Source: Prevotellaceae bacterium (GTDB taxonomy: Bacteria; Bacteroidota; Bacteroidia; Bacteroidales; UBA932). Taken from it: DNA of 10,531 bases. A model generated the notes under the pieces. It saw only the letters and a program-made list of their open reading frames with translations, did no database searches and was not told where the DNA came from. The position numbers and the translations under genes were made by a program. The first letter of the stretch is position 1; each line of letters opens with the position of its first letter. This document shows positions 1 to 6,761 of this stretch, piece by piece. Where the stretch lies: the NCBI GenBank assembly GCA_031257455.1, contig JAIROQ010000022.1:1-10531 (forward strand), read 5' to 3'.

Positions 1-120
1 AATCCCTACTAGATAAAACTCCTATAAATCAACTTATTATAAAATCTAATTACAAAAATGTCAAAGAGACAAATTATAACTTATTATTATTCAATTAATT
101 TAAACGCAACACGAATGATA

Positions 121-151
121 CAAAAATACTAATTTCCCTGTAATAGTACAA
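121..151 (-). promoter_or_regulatory. possible leftward promoter (Bacteroidetes type)
   Basis: Read on the minus strand, positions 128-121 give TATTTTTG, a match to the Bacteroidetes -7 consensus TAnnTTTG. TTG lies 20 bases upstream at 151-149. Transcription would start near 114 and run off the left edge through an AT-rich leader, so a gene on the minus strand left of the window would fit. The region is AT-rich and the -33 half is only three bases, so a chance match is possible. No gene is visible in bases 1-120. Confidence 0.3.
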
Positions 152-201
152 TACCGCAGGCTATATCTTGAGAAAAAAATTGTTTTCACACAGCCTCGTA
201 A

Positions 202-373
202 GCGCGGGGGTACAATGCATCCCCCTGCTTTTCGCGCGGCATACTGCCGGTGCATCGTGGAAAACCCGTGCGCCGCGCGAGTGCAGGGCGGGACATCGAG
301 CATCCCCGAGCTGCGTTCCGCTTCGCTACACTTGCACGGGGTTATTCACGTTTCGCCCCTTCGGGGCTTTTTA
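202..373. other. GC-rich intergenic segment with several potential hairpins
   Basis: This GC-rich block stands out sharply from the AT-rich DNA on its left. It has no convincing reading frame. It holds a GGGGG/CCCCC inverted repeat (206-210 with 221-225) around a 10-base loop that contains ATGCAT. It also has a perfect 7-bp pair CCCGTGC/GCACGGG (265-271 with 334-340) enclosing about 60 bases, and a short stem at 355-367. Neither a known RNA family nor a transposon end was recognised. It may be a dispersed intergenic repeat or a structured RNA. The start and end given are the limits of the visible structure. Confidence 0.35.
355..372 (+). terminator. terminator-like hairpin with T run
   Basis: GCCCC (355-359) pairs with GGGGC (363-367) around a TTC loop, and five T bases follow (368-372). 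The shape fits a short intrinsic terminator on the + strand. The stem is only 5 bp and no gene on the + strand is seen upstream, so it may instead be part of the GC-rich element that contains it. Confidence 0.4.
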
Positions 374-410
374 GTTGAAAATGGAAAATGGAGAGTTGAA
401 AATGTTTTTT

Positions 411-550
411 AGTTATGAAGTATGATGTATGAATTGCTGGCGCGTCAGCTTAAATCTTTGAATTTTTAAATCTTTAAATTGGCGCAAGCCAAATCCGTAA
501 ATCTGTAAATCTGTAATTAGTCACATTAGCACATTAGTCACATTAGCACA
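411..550. repeat. modular short-repeat array with GC palindromes (copy 1)
   Basis: The order is as follows. Three 7-mers run from 411 to 431 (AGTTATG, AAGTATG, ATGTATG). Next is the near-palindrome GCTGGCGCGTCAGC at 436-449. Three 8-mers follow at 452-475 (AAATCTTT, GAATTTTT, AAATCTTT). The small hairpin TTGGC-GCAA-GCCAA is at 479-492, then three 8-mers at 491-514 (AAATCCGT, then AAATCTGT twice). A 17-bp unit, TTAGTCACATTAGCACA, is perfectly duplicated at 517-550. The same layout recurs at the other transcription-unit borders in this window. Function is unknown. Confidence 0.7.
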
Positions 551-575
551 TTAAACAATCAGTCTCATCAGAAAA

Positions 576-607
576 TTTGCCCTACTCCCAAAAAATTCGT
601 ACATTCG
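576..607 (+). promoter_or_regulatory. likely promoter of the rsfS-surE operon
   Basis: TTTG at 576-579 and TACATTCG at 600-607 are 20 bases apart. This matches the Bacteroidetes primary sigma consensus (TTTG, about 19-21 bases, TAnnTTTG) with one mismatch in the -7 element. Transcription would start near 614, about 22 bases before the rsfS start codon. It sits just after the repeat array and before the first gene of the tight operon, which supports the call. Confidence 0.5.
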
Positions 608-635
608 CAAGTTCATTTCAGCAAGGAAATAGCGC

Positions 636-1151
636 ATGACGAAAACAATTGCAAAAATAACAGCCAAGAAAACAAAGGCGAAAACATCCGGTAAAATGGT
701 GGCCGTCCCGAAAACGGCGGCTGCGAAAAAAGGCGTGGTCAAAACTAAAGCCGTTCCGGGACAAACTGCACCCGCCAAAAAAACGCGGGCGGTAAAAAAA
801 ATCACCTCTGTGGATGTGATTGTGCAGGCATTGCTCGACAAGAAAGGGCAGGGGGTTGTGTCGTTGGATTTGACGCCGCTGGACGCCGCCATTTGCGACC
901 ATTTTGTGATTGCCCATGCCGATTCCGGGACGCAGGTACTGGCTATGGCCGATAATGTGGAAAAGGAAATGTACATACGCATGCAGGAAAAACCGATGCG
1001 CATACAGGGCAAAGAAAATGCTTTCTGGATTATCGTGGACTACGGAGACGTGGTGGTGCATATTTTCCAGACTACATGGCGCATGTTCTACCGCCTCGAA
1101 GAACTTTGGGCTGACGCCATACAAAAAAATTACAGTGAAAACCCGCAATAA
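636..1151 (+). CDS. rsfS: ribosome silencing factor RsfS with Lys/Ala-rich N-terminal tail
   Basis: RsfS (iojap/YbeB/DUF143 family) binds ribosomal protein uL14 on the large subunit and blocks subunit joining in starvation. Residues about 57-165 are the family domain. It ends in the usual pattern: W131, VDYGDVVVHIF with H142, R149, then FYRLEELW. The family is normally about 105-120 residues; this product has 171. The extra 55 residues at the N-terminus contain 16 Lys and 11 Ala and no Asp or Glu (the first acidic residue is D60), so they resemble a histone H1 tail. The ATG at 636 follows a promoter candidate by a short leader. An internal ATG at residue 21 is the only ATG alternative before the core and would still leave a basic tail. 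ftsH follows after 11 bases. Family assignment is firm; the role of the tail is unknown. Confidence 0.93.
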   Translation: MTKTIAKITAKKTKAKTSGKMVAVPKTAAAKKGVVKTKAVPGQTAPAKKTRAVKKITSVDVIVQALLDKKGQGVVSLDLTPLDAAICDHFVIAHADSGTQVLAMADNVEKEMYIRMQEKPMRIQGKENAFWIIVDYGDVVVHIFQTTWRMFYRLEELWADAIQKNYSENPQ

Positions 1152-1162
1152 CCGACAAACGA

Positions 1163-3112
1163 ATGAACGGAACACTACCTCCTTCCCAACAACGCCCGCA
1201 AATGCCGCGTAAAAACAATACCCCCAAAAAGGGATTAAATCCGCTGTGGATTTGGTTAGCTTTGGGAGGCATATTTATTTATTTTTGGACGTCCCATAAC
1301 TCGGTCGAACCGCAGAAAGCCGAATGGCAGGAAGTGAAAGAACAGATGTTGCCGTCCAATGATGTGGAACGCCTGTCGATAGTTACCAACCAAGACCGCG
1401 TGAATGTGTATATCCGAAAAGACAGTCTGGCAAAATACAAAAACCGTTTTTCCACGTTACCGAAAGAAGGGCCGCATTTCTACTTCATCAGCCAGTCCGA
1501 TTTCAACGTATTCCAGACGGTGGAAGCTGTCAACGCCGGGATGCCGGAAGAACGCAGGGTAACCATAGAAACCGAAGTACACAATAATTATTTCGCCCGC
1601 ATATTGGACTGGTTGCTGTTTCCCATCCTGCTCATCGCTTTATGGTTTTTACTTTTTCGCGGGATGTCGCGCGGTATGGGCGGCGGCGGCATGGGCGGCA
1701 TTTTTACGGTCGGCCGTTCCAAAGCGCAGCTGTTCGACAAGGATAATAAAAATAAAATTACATTCAAAGACGTGGCAGGCCTCGAAGAAGCCAAAGTCGA
1801 GGTAATGGAGATAGTGGACTTCCTCAAAAACCCGCGAAAATATACGGACTTGGGAGGTAAAATCCCCAAAGGCGCATTGCTTGTAGGGCCTCCGGGAACG
1901 GGAAAAACGTTGCTGGCAAAAGCGGTGGCGGGGGAAGCCGATGTGCCGTTTTTTTCCATGTCGGGTTCTGATTTTGTAGAAATGTTTGTAGGCGTAGGCG
2001 CATCGCGTGTGCGCGACCTGTTCCGGCAGGCAAAGGAAAAAGCGCCTTGCATTGTATTCATCGATGAAATTGACGCGGTAGGGCGCGCGCGCAGCAAAAA
2101 CGGCGGTTTCACAGCCAATGACGAACGCGAGAATACCTTGAACCAGCTCCTCACCGAGATGGACGGCTTCGGCTCTAATAGCGGCGTGATTATCCTCGCC
2201 GCCACCAATCGCGCAGACGTGCTTGACGGCGCATTGATGCGTGCCGGCCGCTTCGACCGCCAGATCCATGTGGATTTGCCGGAACTGAAAGAACGCACCG
2301 AAATATTTAAAGTACATTTGCGCGGCCTGAAACTCATTGACGGTTTCGATTTGGATTTCCTGTCCAAGCAAACGCCCGGCTTCTCCGGCGCCGACATTGC
2401 CAACGTATGCAACGAGGCGGCATTGATTGCGGCGCGGAAAAATAAACCGACCATCGACAAGCAGGATTTTCTGGATGCCATTGACCGTATTGTGGGCGGG
2501 CTGGAACGGAAGAGCAAAATTATTTCGGCTACGGAAAAACGCACGATTGCCTTCCATGAAGCGGGACACGCCACCGTGAGCTGGTGGCTGGAACATGCCA
2601 ATCCGTTGTTGAAAGTGACCATCATCCCGCGCGGGCGTGCATTGGGCGCGGCATGGTATCTGCCCGAAGAACGCCAGATTACTACTACCGAGCAGCTGCT
2701 GGACGAAATGGCCGCCACTCTCGGCGGACGCGCTGCCGAAGAATTGACGTTCGATAAAATTTCCACCGGCGCTATGAATGATTTGGAAAAAATAACCAAG
2801 CAGGCCTATGCCATGGTGGCCTATTTCGGCATGAGCGAGAAAGTCGGCAACATCAGCTATTATGACTCCACCGGACAGCATGACTACGCATTCAGGCATC
2901 CGTACAGCGAAAAAACGGCGGAATTGCTGGACGCGGAAGTGAAACGGCTGGTGGATGTATCGTACAAACGCGCAAAAGAAATTTTAATAACCCATCGCGA
3001 AGGCTTTATCCAATTGGCGGAACAGCTGCTCGAAAGAGAAGTAATCTTTGCGGAAGACTTGGAAAAAATATTCGGCAAACGCGCCACACACCCCAACACC
3101 ATAACACCGTAA
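1163..3112 (+). CDS. ftsH: ATP-dependent zinc metalloprotease FtsH
   Basis: FtsH is a hexameric inner-membrane AAA+ protease that extracts and degrades misassembled membrane proteins and some regulators. The layout is typical: a short cytoplasmic tail, TM1 about 28-43, a periplasmic domain about 44-147, TM2 about 148-166, then a Gly/Met-rich linker (167-180). The AAA domain has Walker A GPPGTGKT (242-249), pore motif FVG (275-277), Walker B ending in FIDEID (299-304) and the second region of homology with ATNR (347-350) and likely Arg fingers R360 and R363. The protease domain has the zinc site HEAGH (465-469), and D540 in the GAMNDLE stretch is the likely third zinc ligand. At 649 residues it is of normal length, and all key residues are present. 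It lies between rsfS and cdsA with gaps of 11 and 6 bases, so it is probably co-transcribed with them. Confidence 0.98.
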   Translation: MNGTLPPSQQRPQMPRKNNTPKKGLNPLWIWLALGGIFIYFWTSHNSVEPQKAEWQEVKEQMLPSNDVERLSIVTNQDRVNVYIRKDSLAKYKNRFSTLPKEGPHFYFISQSDFNVFQTVEAVNAGMPEERRVTIETEVHNNYFARILDWLLFPILLIALWFLLFRGMSRGMGGGGMGGIFTVGRSKAQLFDKDNKNKITFKDVAGLEEAKVEVMEIVDFLKNPRKYTDLGGKIPKGALLVGPPGTGKTLLAKAVAGEADVPFFSMSGSDFVEMFVGVGASRVRDLFRQAKEKAPCIVFIDEIDAVGRARSKNGGFTANDERENTLNQLLTEMDGFGSNSGVIILAATNRADVLDGALMRAGRFDRQIHVDLPELKERTEIFKVHLRGLKLIDGFDLDFLSKQTPGFSGADIANVCNEAALIAARKNKPTIDKQDFLDAIDRIVGGLERKSKIISATEKRTIAFHEAGHATVSWWLEHANPLLKVTIIPRGRALGAAWYLPEERQITTTEQLLDEMAATLGGRAAEELTFDKISTGAMNDLEKITKQAYAMVAYFGMSEKVGNISYYDSTGQHDYAFRHPYSEKTAELLDAEVKRLVDVSYKRAKEILITHREGFIQLAEQLLEREVIFAEDLEKIFGKRATHPNTITP

Positions 3113-3118
3113 TCATCC

Positions 3119-3958
3119 ATGAAGAATTTGCTTACACGCACTGCCAGCGGGATTGTTTTTATAGGCATTATGGTCGGTTGCCTTTTGGGCGGCGACATTC
3201 CCTATGCCTGCCTGATGCTGTTTTTGCTGGCAGGCATGTTGTCCGAATTTTACGAATTGACGCTGGGGAAAGGAAAATGGCTGCAAAAAATCATTGGTAT
3301 ATTGTGTGGCGTGTCCTTGTGGGCAGCGAGTTTTTACCTGTTTAAAAACCGGTCGCCCTATTCCGACTTGTGGGGCTTCACCGGATTAGCCATGCTGTGC
3401 TTTTTCGTACTCTGGTTACTGTTGCCGGTTATCCAGCTGTTCAGGAAAGAAGAAAAACCTTTTTTGACTGCCGCCTGTGTGCTGTCGGGCGTCCTGTATA
3501 TTGCCGTTCCCCTGTCGCTGGCCAATTTTCTGGGGGCGAATGACCGCCCTGTATTGTTGGGGCTGTTCATCATCCTTTGGAGCAATGACGTGGGCGCATA
3601 CGTGTTCGGCATGTTGTTCGGCAAAAAAGGGAAACACAAATTATGTCCGTCCATTTCGCCGAAAAAGTCGTGGGAAGGCTTGGCCGGCGGCATCTTCATT
3701 GCGCTGGCGGCCGGTTATGCGCTGTGGACGCTGGGGTTGCTCTCTTTCGAATTAGTTCACGTCTTAGCCCTTTCCCTGCTCATAGCGGTATTCGGCGTGT
3801 TCGGCGACCTGATAGAGTCCATGCTCAAACGCAGCGCAGGGGTGAAGGATTCCGGCAAAATCATTCCGGGACACGGCGGCCTGCTCGACCGCTTTGACGC
3901 GGCATTGCTGGCATTGCCGGTGGCGTGCATGTATTGTTATTTTTTTCGCCTTATTTAA
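3119..3958 (+). CDS. cdsA: phosphatidate cytidylyltransferase (CDP-diacylglycerol synthase)
   Basis: CdsA is an integral membrane enzyme that makes CDP-diacylglycerol from phosphatidic acid and CTP, the branch point for all bacterial phospholipids. The 279-residue product is strongly hydrophobic, with about seven or eight membrane segments. The family signature runs over residues 234-260: S234, K237-R238, K243-D244, the HGG at 252-254, and D257-R258 with D260. Upstream is the conserved SPKKSWEGLAGG (180-191). The start at 3119 lies 6 bases after the ftsH stop and gives a normal N-terminus; no Shine-Dalgarno is seen. psd follows after 10 bases, which fits a shared role in phospholipid synthesis. 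Confidence 0.96.
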   Translation: MKNLLTRTASGIVFIGIMVGCLLGGDIPYACLMLFLLAGMLSEFYELTLGKGKWLQKIIGILCGVSLWAASFYLFKNRSPYSDLWGFTGLAMLCFFVLWLLLPVIQLFRKEEKPFLTAACVLSGVLYIAVPLSLANFLGANDRPVLLGLFIILWSNDVGAYVFGMLFGKKGKHKLCPSISPKKSWEGLAGGIFIALAAGYALWTLGLLSFELVHVLALSLLIAVFGVFGDLIESMLKRSAGVKDSGKIIPGHGGLLDRFDAALLALPVACMYCYFFRLI

Positions 3959-3968
3959 TATTTCCGGC

Positions 3969-4622
3969 ATGAAAATTCATAAAGAAGGATATAGAATTAT
4001 TGTAGTATGTGCGGCTTCGGCGGCGCTTATTGCCGGCGTGCCTGCCGTGTGTTTCGGCGCCGGCTGGATTTCCGGCGTCATAACGATAGCGGTGTTGTGG
4101 GCATTTTTATTCGTATGTTACTTTTTTCGCGCTCCCTCGCGCGTGCCTGTAACCGGCGACAAGGCAGTACTGGCCGCCGCAGACGGAAAAATTGTGATTG
4201 TAGAAGAAGTCTATGAACCGGAATACTTGAAAGCCCGTTGCAGGCAGGTATCTATTTTTATGTCGATATTCAACGTGCATGCCAATTATTTCCCGGTAGG
4301 CGGGACAATAACTTATTTCCGGTATCATCCCGGAAAGTATTTGGTGGCGTGGCATCCGAAGTCATCGGAAAAAAATGAACGCACGACCGTAGTGGTCAAT
4401 CACGATGGCGTGCCTGTGCTGTTCCGGCAGATAGCCGGGCTGCTGGCGCGCCGTATCGTTTGTTACGCCGAAGAAGGAATGGCCGTACAACAGGGCAGCG
4501 AAACCGGTTTTATCAAATTCGGCTCGCGGGTGGATATTTTCCTCCCGCTGGACGCGGATATTCTGGTGAAGGAAGGCGATAAAGTCAAGGCGACACAAAC
4601 AGTCATTGCAAAACTGCCATGA
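3969..4622 (+). CDS. psd: phosphatidylserine decarboxylase proenzyme
   Basis: Psd decarboxylates phosphatidylserine to phosphatidylethanolamine at the inner membrane, using a pyruvoyl group formed by self-cleavage. The short form seen here (217 residues) is the type usual in Bacteroidetes. Two membrane segments cover about residues 10-52. The self-cleavage site is in FIKFGSRVD, between G185 and S186, where S186 would become the pyruvoyl group. Other conserved points are ADGK (71-74), NVHANYFP with H104, NER (136-138) and NHD with H145. The frame is open further upstream to 3894, but those codons overlap cdsA and lie outside the family, so the ATG at 3969 is preferred. The stop overlaps the next start as ATGA, which suggests translational coupling. 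Confidence 0.95.
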   Translation: MKIHKEGYRIIVVCAASAALIAGVPAVCFGAGWISGVITIAVLWAFLFVCYFFRAPSRVPVTGDKAVLAAADGKIVIVEEVYEPEYLKARCRQVSIFMSIFNVHANYFPVGGTITYFRYHPGKYLVAWHPKSSEKNERTTVVVNHDGVPVLFRQIAGLLARRIVCYAEEGMAVQQGSETGFIKFGSRVDIFLPLDADILVKEGDKVKATQTVIAKLP

Positions 4623-5728
4623 ACAAACTTGCACGATACATAATAATCGCTGCCGCAGTGGCGCTGGTTGCTTTTCTGGCATGGTATTTCAGCAACATTT
4701 TAGCCTATCTGATTATTGCCGCCGTCTTTTCCATTATCGGGAAACCGTTGATGCAGGCGTTAGCCAAAGTACGTATCAGGGAATACCGGTTGCCGCGCGT
4801 ATTGTGTGCGGCAATTACCTTGATAGCTATCTGGGGCGTATTTTTTTCCATCATCTTTTTCCTGTTGCCGGCGGTGGTGAATTTAATCAACCAATTATCG
4901 CATATAGATATTCAGCAGGCGTTGCTGGATATGGAACATTCGCTGGTGGCGGTGCAGGCATGGATAGTGCAAACCATACCGGGCGTTGATGCCGGCTTTT
5001 CATTGCGCGATGCAATAGCCGGCGGGCTGACGGATTTTTTCAGCAATACGGTACTCTTGAATTTCTTCGGCTCGGTAACCAATATAATCATCGGTTTCAT
5101 TGTCGGCGCATGTATCGTGTCGTTTATTACATTTTTCTTTTTGAAGGAAGAAAATTTATTTACGCAAGGCGTGCTATTGCTTTTTCCTGCAAAACATGAA
5201 GAAAATGCAGCGACAGCGCTGAATTCCGTCAATCAATTGCTTTCGCGGTATTTCATCGGGCTGTTCATTGACATGCTGTGCATGGCGACATTGGTAACGC
5301 TCGGCCTGACTTTTATAGCAGGCTTGCCGTTTCGCATCGCGGTGGTATTGGGTTCGCTTTCCGGCATCCTGAATGTGATACCGTATATCGGCAGCATTAC
5401 CTCTGCACTGACCGGCATACTGATTGGCGTGTTGATGCACATCAACGGCTTGGGCGATACGTCCGATGTATGGCTGGTCGTTATTACGATGGCCTGTGTC
5501 TATATCGGTGCGCAAACGGTTGATGCGGCGGTGTTGCAACCGTTCATTTATTCCAAAAGCGTACGCACGCATCCGCTGGAAATATTTTTGGTGATACTGA
5601 TTGCCGGCAGTATCGGCGGCATTCTGGGCATGCTGGTCGCTATCCCTGCCTATACGGTGGCGCGCGTATTTGCCAAGCAGTTTTTTAATCAATTCAGAGT
5701 AGTACGGAAACTAACGGAAAAAATATAA
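4619..5728 (+). CDS. AI-2E family transporter (PerM/TqsA-like membrane protein)
   Basis: This is a 369-residue polytopic inner-membrane protein of the AI-2E transporter family (Pfam PF01594), whose members export autoinducer-2 or exchange ions; the substrate cannot be told from sequence. Membrane segments lie at about 5-24, 28-44, 62-85, 153-175, 212-234, 236-275 (probably two), 285-303 and 318-350. A soluble stretch lies at about 90-140. Family marks are NVIPYIG (252-258) and, towards the C-terminus, QPFIYSKSV (307-315) followed by HPLEIF and a Gly-rich segment to about 343. Its ATG overlaps the psd stop by 4 bases, and surE starts 2 bases after its stop, so it is firmly inside the operon. 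No luxS is seen in the window. Confidence 0.88.
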   Translation: MNKLARYIIIAAAVALVAFLAWYFSNILAYLIIAAVFSIIGKPLMQALAKVRIREYRLPRVLCAAITLIAIWGVFFSIIFFLLPAVVNLINQLSHIDIQQALLDMEHSLVAVQAWIVQTIPGVDAGFSLRDAIAGGLTDFFSNTVLLNFFGSVTNIIIGFIVGACIVSFITFFFLKEENLFTQGVLLLFPAKHEENAATALNSVNQLLSRYFIGLFIDMLCMATLVTLGLTFIAGLPFRIAVVLGSLSGILNVIPYIGSITSALTGILIGVLMHINGLGDTSDVWLVVITMACVYIGAQTVDAAVLQPFIYSKSVRTHPLEIFLVILIAGSIGGILGMLVAIPAYTVARVFAKQFFNQFRVVRKLTEKI

Positions 5729-5730
5729 AA

Positions 5731-6495
5731 ATGCAAATTCTTTTAACCAATGATGATGGCTATCGTGCGCCCGGTTTGGCGGCGCTGATTGAAATGATGA
5801 AGCCCTACGGACAGGTAACGGTAGTAGCGCCGGAGGATATGCAGTCGGGCATGTCGAGCGCATTAACCACCAAAATACCGGTGCGCCTGCGGAAAATCAC
5901 TTCCGGAAAAGGCTTGGACGTTTACGCCTGTAGCGGAACGCCGGTTGATTGCGTAAAGCTGGCGATGAGTTGTATCCTTCCGGGAAAACCGGATTTGCTG
6001 GTTTCGGGCATCAATCACGGCATCAATGCATCGAGCGCCGTGATTTATTCCGGCACGCTGGGAGCCGCTATGGAAGGCACTTTATACGGCATTCCGTCCA
6101 TTGGCTTTTCGCTGGCCGACTATGCGCAGGAACCCGATTTTGACGGTTGTAAAATGTATGGAACGAAAATAATCGACCGGGTTTTGCAATCACCCTTTGC
6201 GCCGCACGTGTTTTTGAATGTAAATTTTCCCGCCCTGCCGGCGGAAGAAATAAAAGGCGTCCGCTTGGCGCGGCAGCATAAAGGCTCGTGGATAGAAGAA
6301 TTTGAAAAACGCACCGACCCGCATGGTTTCGACTATTACTGGCTCACCGGGAAATTTGTGAACCACGAACCCGCCGCCGGAGACGCAGATGAAAATTTGG
6401 TTCATGCCGGATATATTTCCATCGTCCCGCACCGCTTGGACATGACGGATTATGAAGAACTGCAACGCCTAAGAATTATGAATTATGAGTTATGA
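5731..6495 (+). CDS. surE: 5'/3'-nucleotidase SurE
   Basis: SurE is a metal-dependent phosphatase that removes phosphate from nucleoside monophosphates, in the cytoplasm, and is linked to stationary-phase survival. The metal site is visible as NDD at the start (D8, D9), S39 in EDMQSGMSS, and N95 in SGINHG. Also conserved are CSGTPVDCVKL (67-77) and YSGTLGAAMEG (106-116). The 254-residue length is normal. The last eight codons (LRIMNYEL) and the TGA stop are made by a 7-bp tandem repeat array that continues past the gene, so the native C-terminus seems to have been trimmed or replaced at its tip. The gene is last in the operon, 2 bases after the AI-2E family gene. Confidence 0.95.
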   Translation: MQILLTNDDGYRAPGLAALIEMMKPYGQVTVVAPEDMQSGMSSALTTKIPVRLRKITSGKGLDVYACSGTPVDCVKLAMSCILPGKPDLLVSGINHGINASSAVIYSGTLGAAMEGTLYGIPSIGFSLADYAQEPDFDGCKMYGTKIIDRVLQSPFAPHVFLNVNFPALPAEEIKGVRLARQHKGSWIEEFEKRTDPHGFDYYWLTGKFVNHEPAAGDADENLVHAGYISIVPHRLDMTDYEELQRLRIMNYEL

Positions 6496-6550
6496 ATTAT
6501 GAGTTGGCTGACGCCGGCGCACCTGTCGCGACTTATGACTTACGACTAAA
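6473..6550. repeat. 7-mer tandem array with GC core, overlapping the surE end (copy 2)
   Basis: GAATTAT, GAATTAT, GAGTTAT, GAATTAT and the start of a fifth unit run from 6473 to about 6507. A GC-rich core, GCTGACGCCGGCGC, follows and includes the 8-bp palindrome CGCCGGCG. A second 7-mer run is at 6530-6550 (GACTTAT, GACTTAC, GACTAAA). It supplies the surE stop codon at 6493-6495. The plan is that of the other arrays here, but the 8-mer part is missing. Confidence 0.6.
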
Positions 6551-6590
6551 AAAAATCATTAAAAACTAAATGCGAGGTCAAAAGCGATTT

Positions 6591-6670
6591 AGCTCTTCAT
6601 CGGGCATCCGATTAGCTCCTCATCGGGCATCCGATTAGCTCCTCATCGGGCGTCCGATTAGCTCCTCATC
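6591..6670. repeat. 23-bp tandem repeat, 3.5 copies, each able to form a hairpin
   Basis: Three full units start at 6591, 6614 and 6637, with a partial one at 6660-6670. Each contains ATCGG, a 4-base loop and CCGAT, giving a perfect 5-bp stem (6599-6612, 6622-6635, 6645-6658). The copies differ at two places: T to C in the AGCTCTTC part after unit 1, and A to G in the loop of unit 3 (GCAT to GCGT). Neither change touches the stem. There are no spacers, so this is not CRISPR. It lies between the surE and LTA-synthase-like genes. Confidence 0.75.
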
Positions 6671-6684
6671 ACCTATGTGAAGAG

Positions 6685-6756
6685 GAATTAAGAATTAGGA
6701 ATTGCTGGCGCCAGCCAAATCAACAACTAAACAAATCAACAAATCAACAAATCAAC
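6685..6756. repeat. 7-mer / GCTGGCGCCAGC / 8-mer array (copy 3)
   Basis: This is the cleanest copy. GAATTAA, GAATTAG and GAATTGC run from 6685 to 6705. The perfect 12-bp palindrome GCTGGCGCCAGC is at 6704-6715. Five 8-mers follow from 6717 to 6756: AAATCAAC, AACTAAAC, then AAATCAAC three times. The array ends 5 bases before the likely GTG start of the next gene. It is readable in that gene's frame from a TTG at 6702. Confidence 0.7.
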
Positions 6757-6761
6757 AAAAA

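Noticed and set aside
551..1175. Minus-strand frames opposite rsfS
   Set aside because: Both cover the clear RsfS coding region and have low-complexity or Phe/Cys-rich translations without family marks.
1588..2899. Two long minus-strand open frames (403 and 416 codons) opposite ftsH
   Set aside because: They lie fully within ftsH, overlap each other in different frames and show no known domain. They are side effects of the GC-rich codon use of ftsH.
3894..3968. Upstream extension of psd inside cdsA
   Set aside because: The 25 residues do not fit the family and overlap the conserved end of cdsA; the ATG at 3969 gives the standard N-terminus.
4606..4989. Alternative + strand frame of 127 codons over the psd/AI-2E junction
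   Set aside because: It overlaps two well-supported genes in another frame and has no recognisable motif.
6591..6670. CRISPR array
   Set aside because: The 23-bp units are directly adjacent with no spacers, and no cas gene is present.
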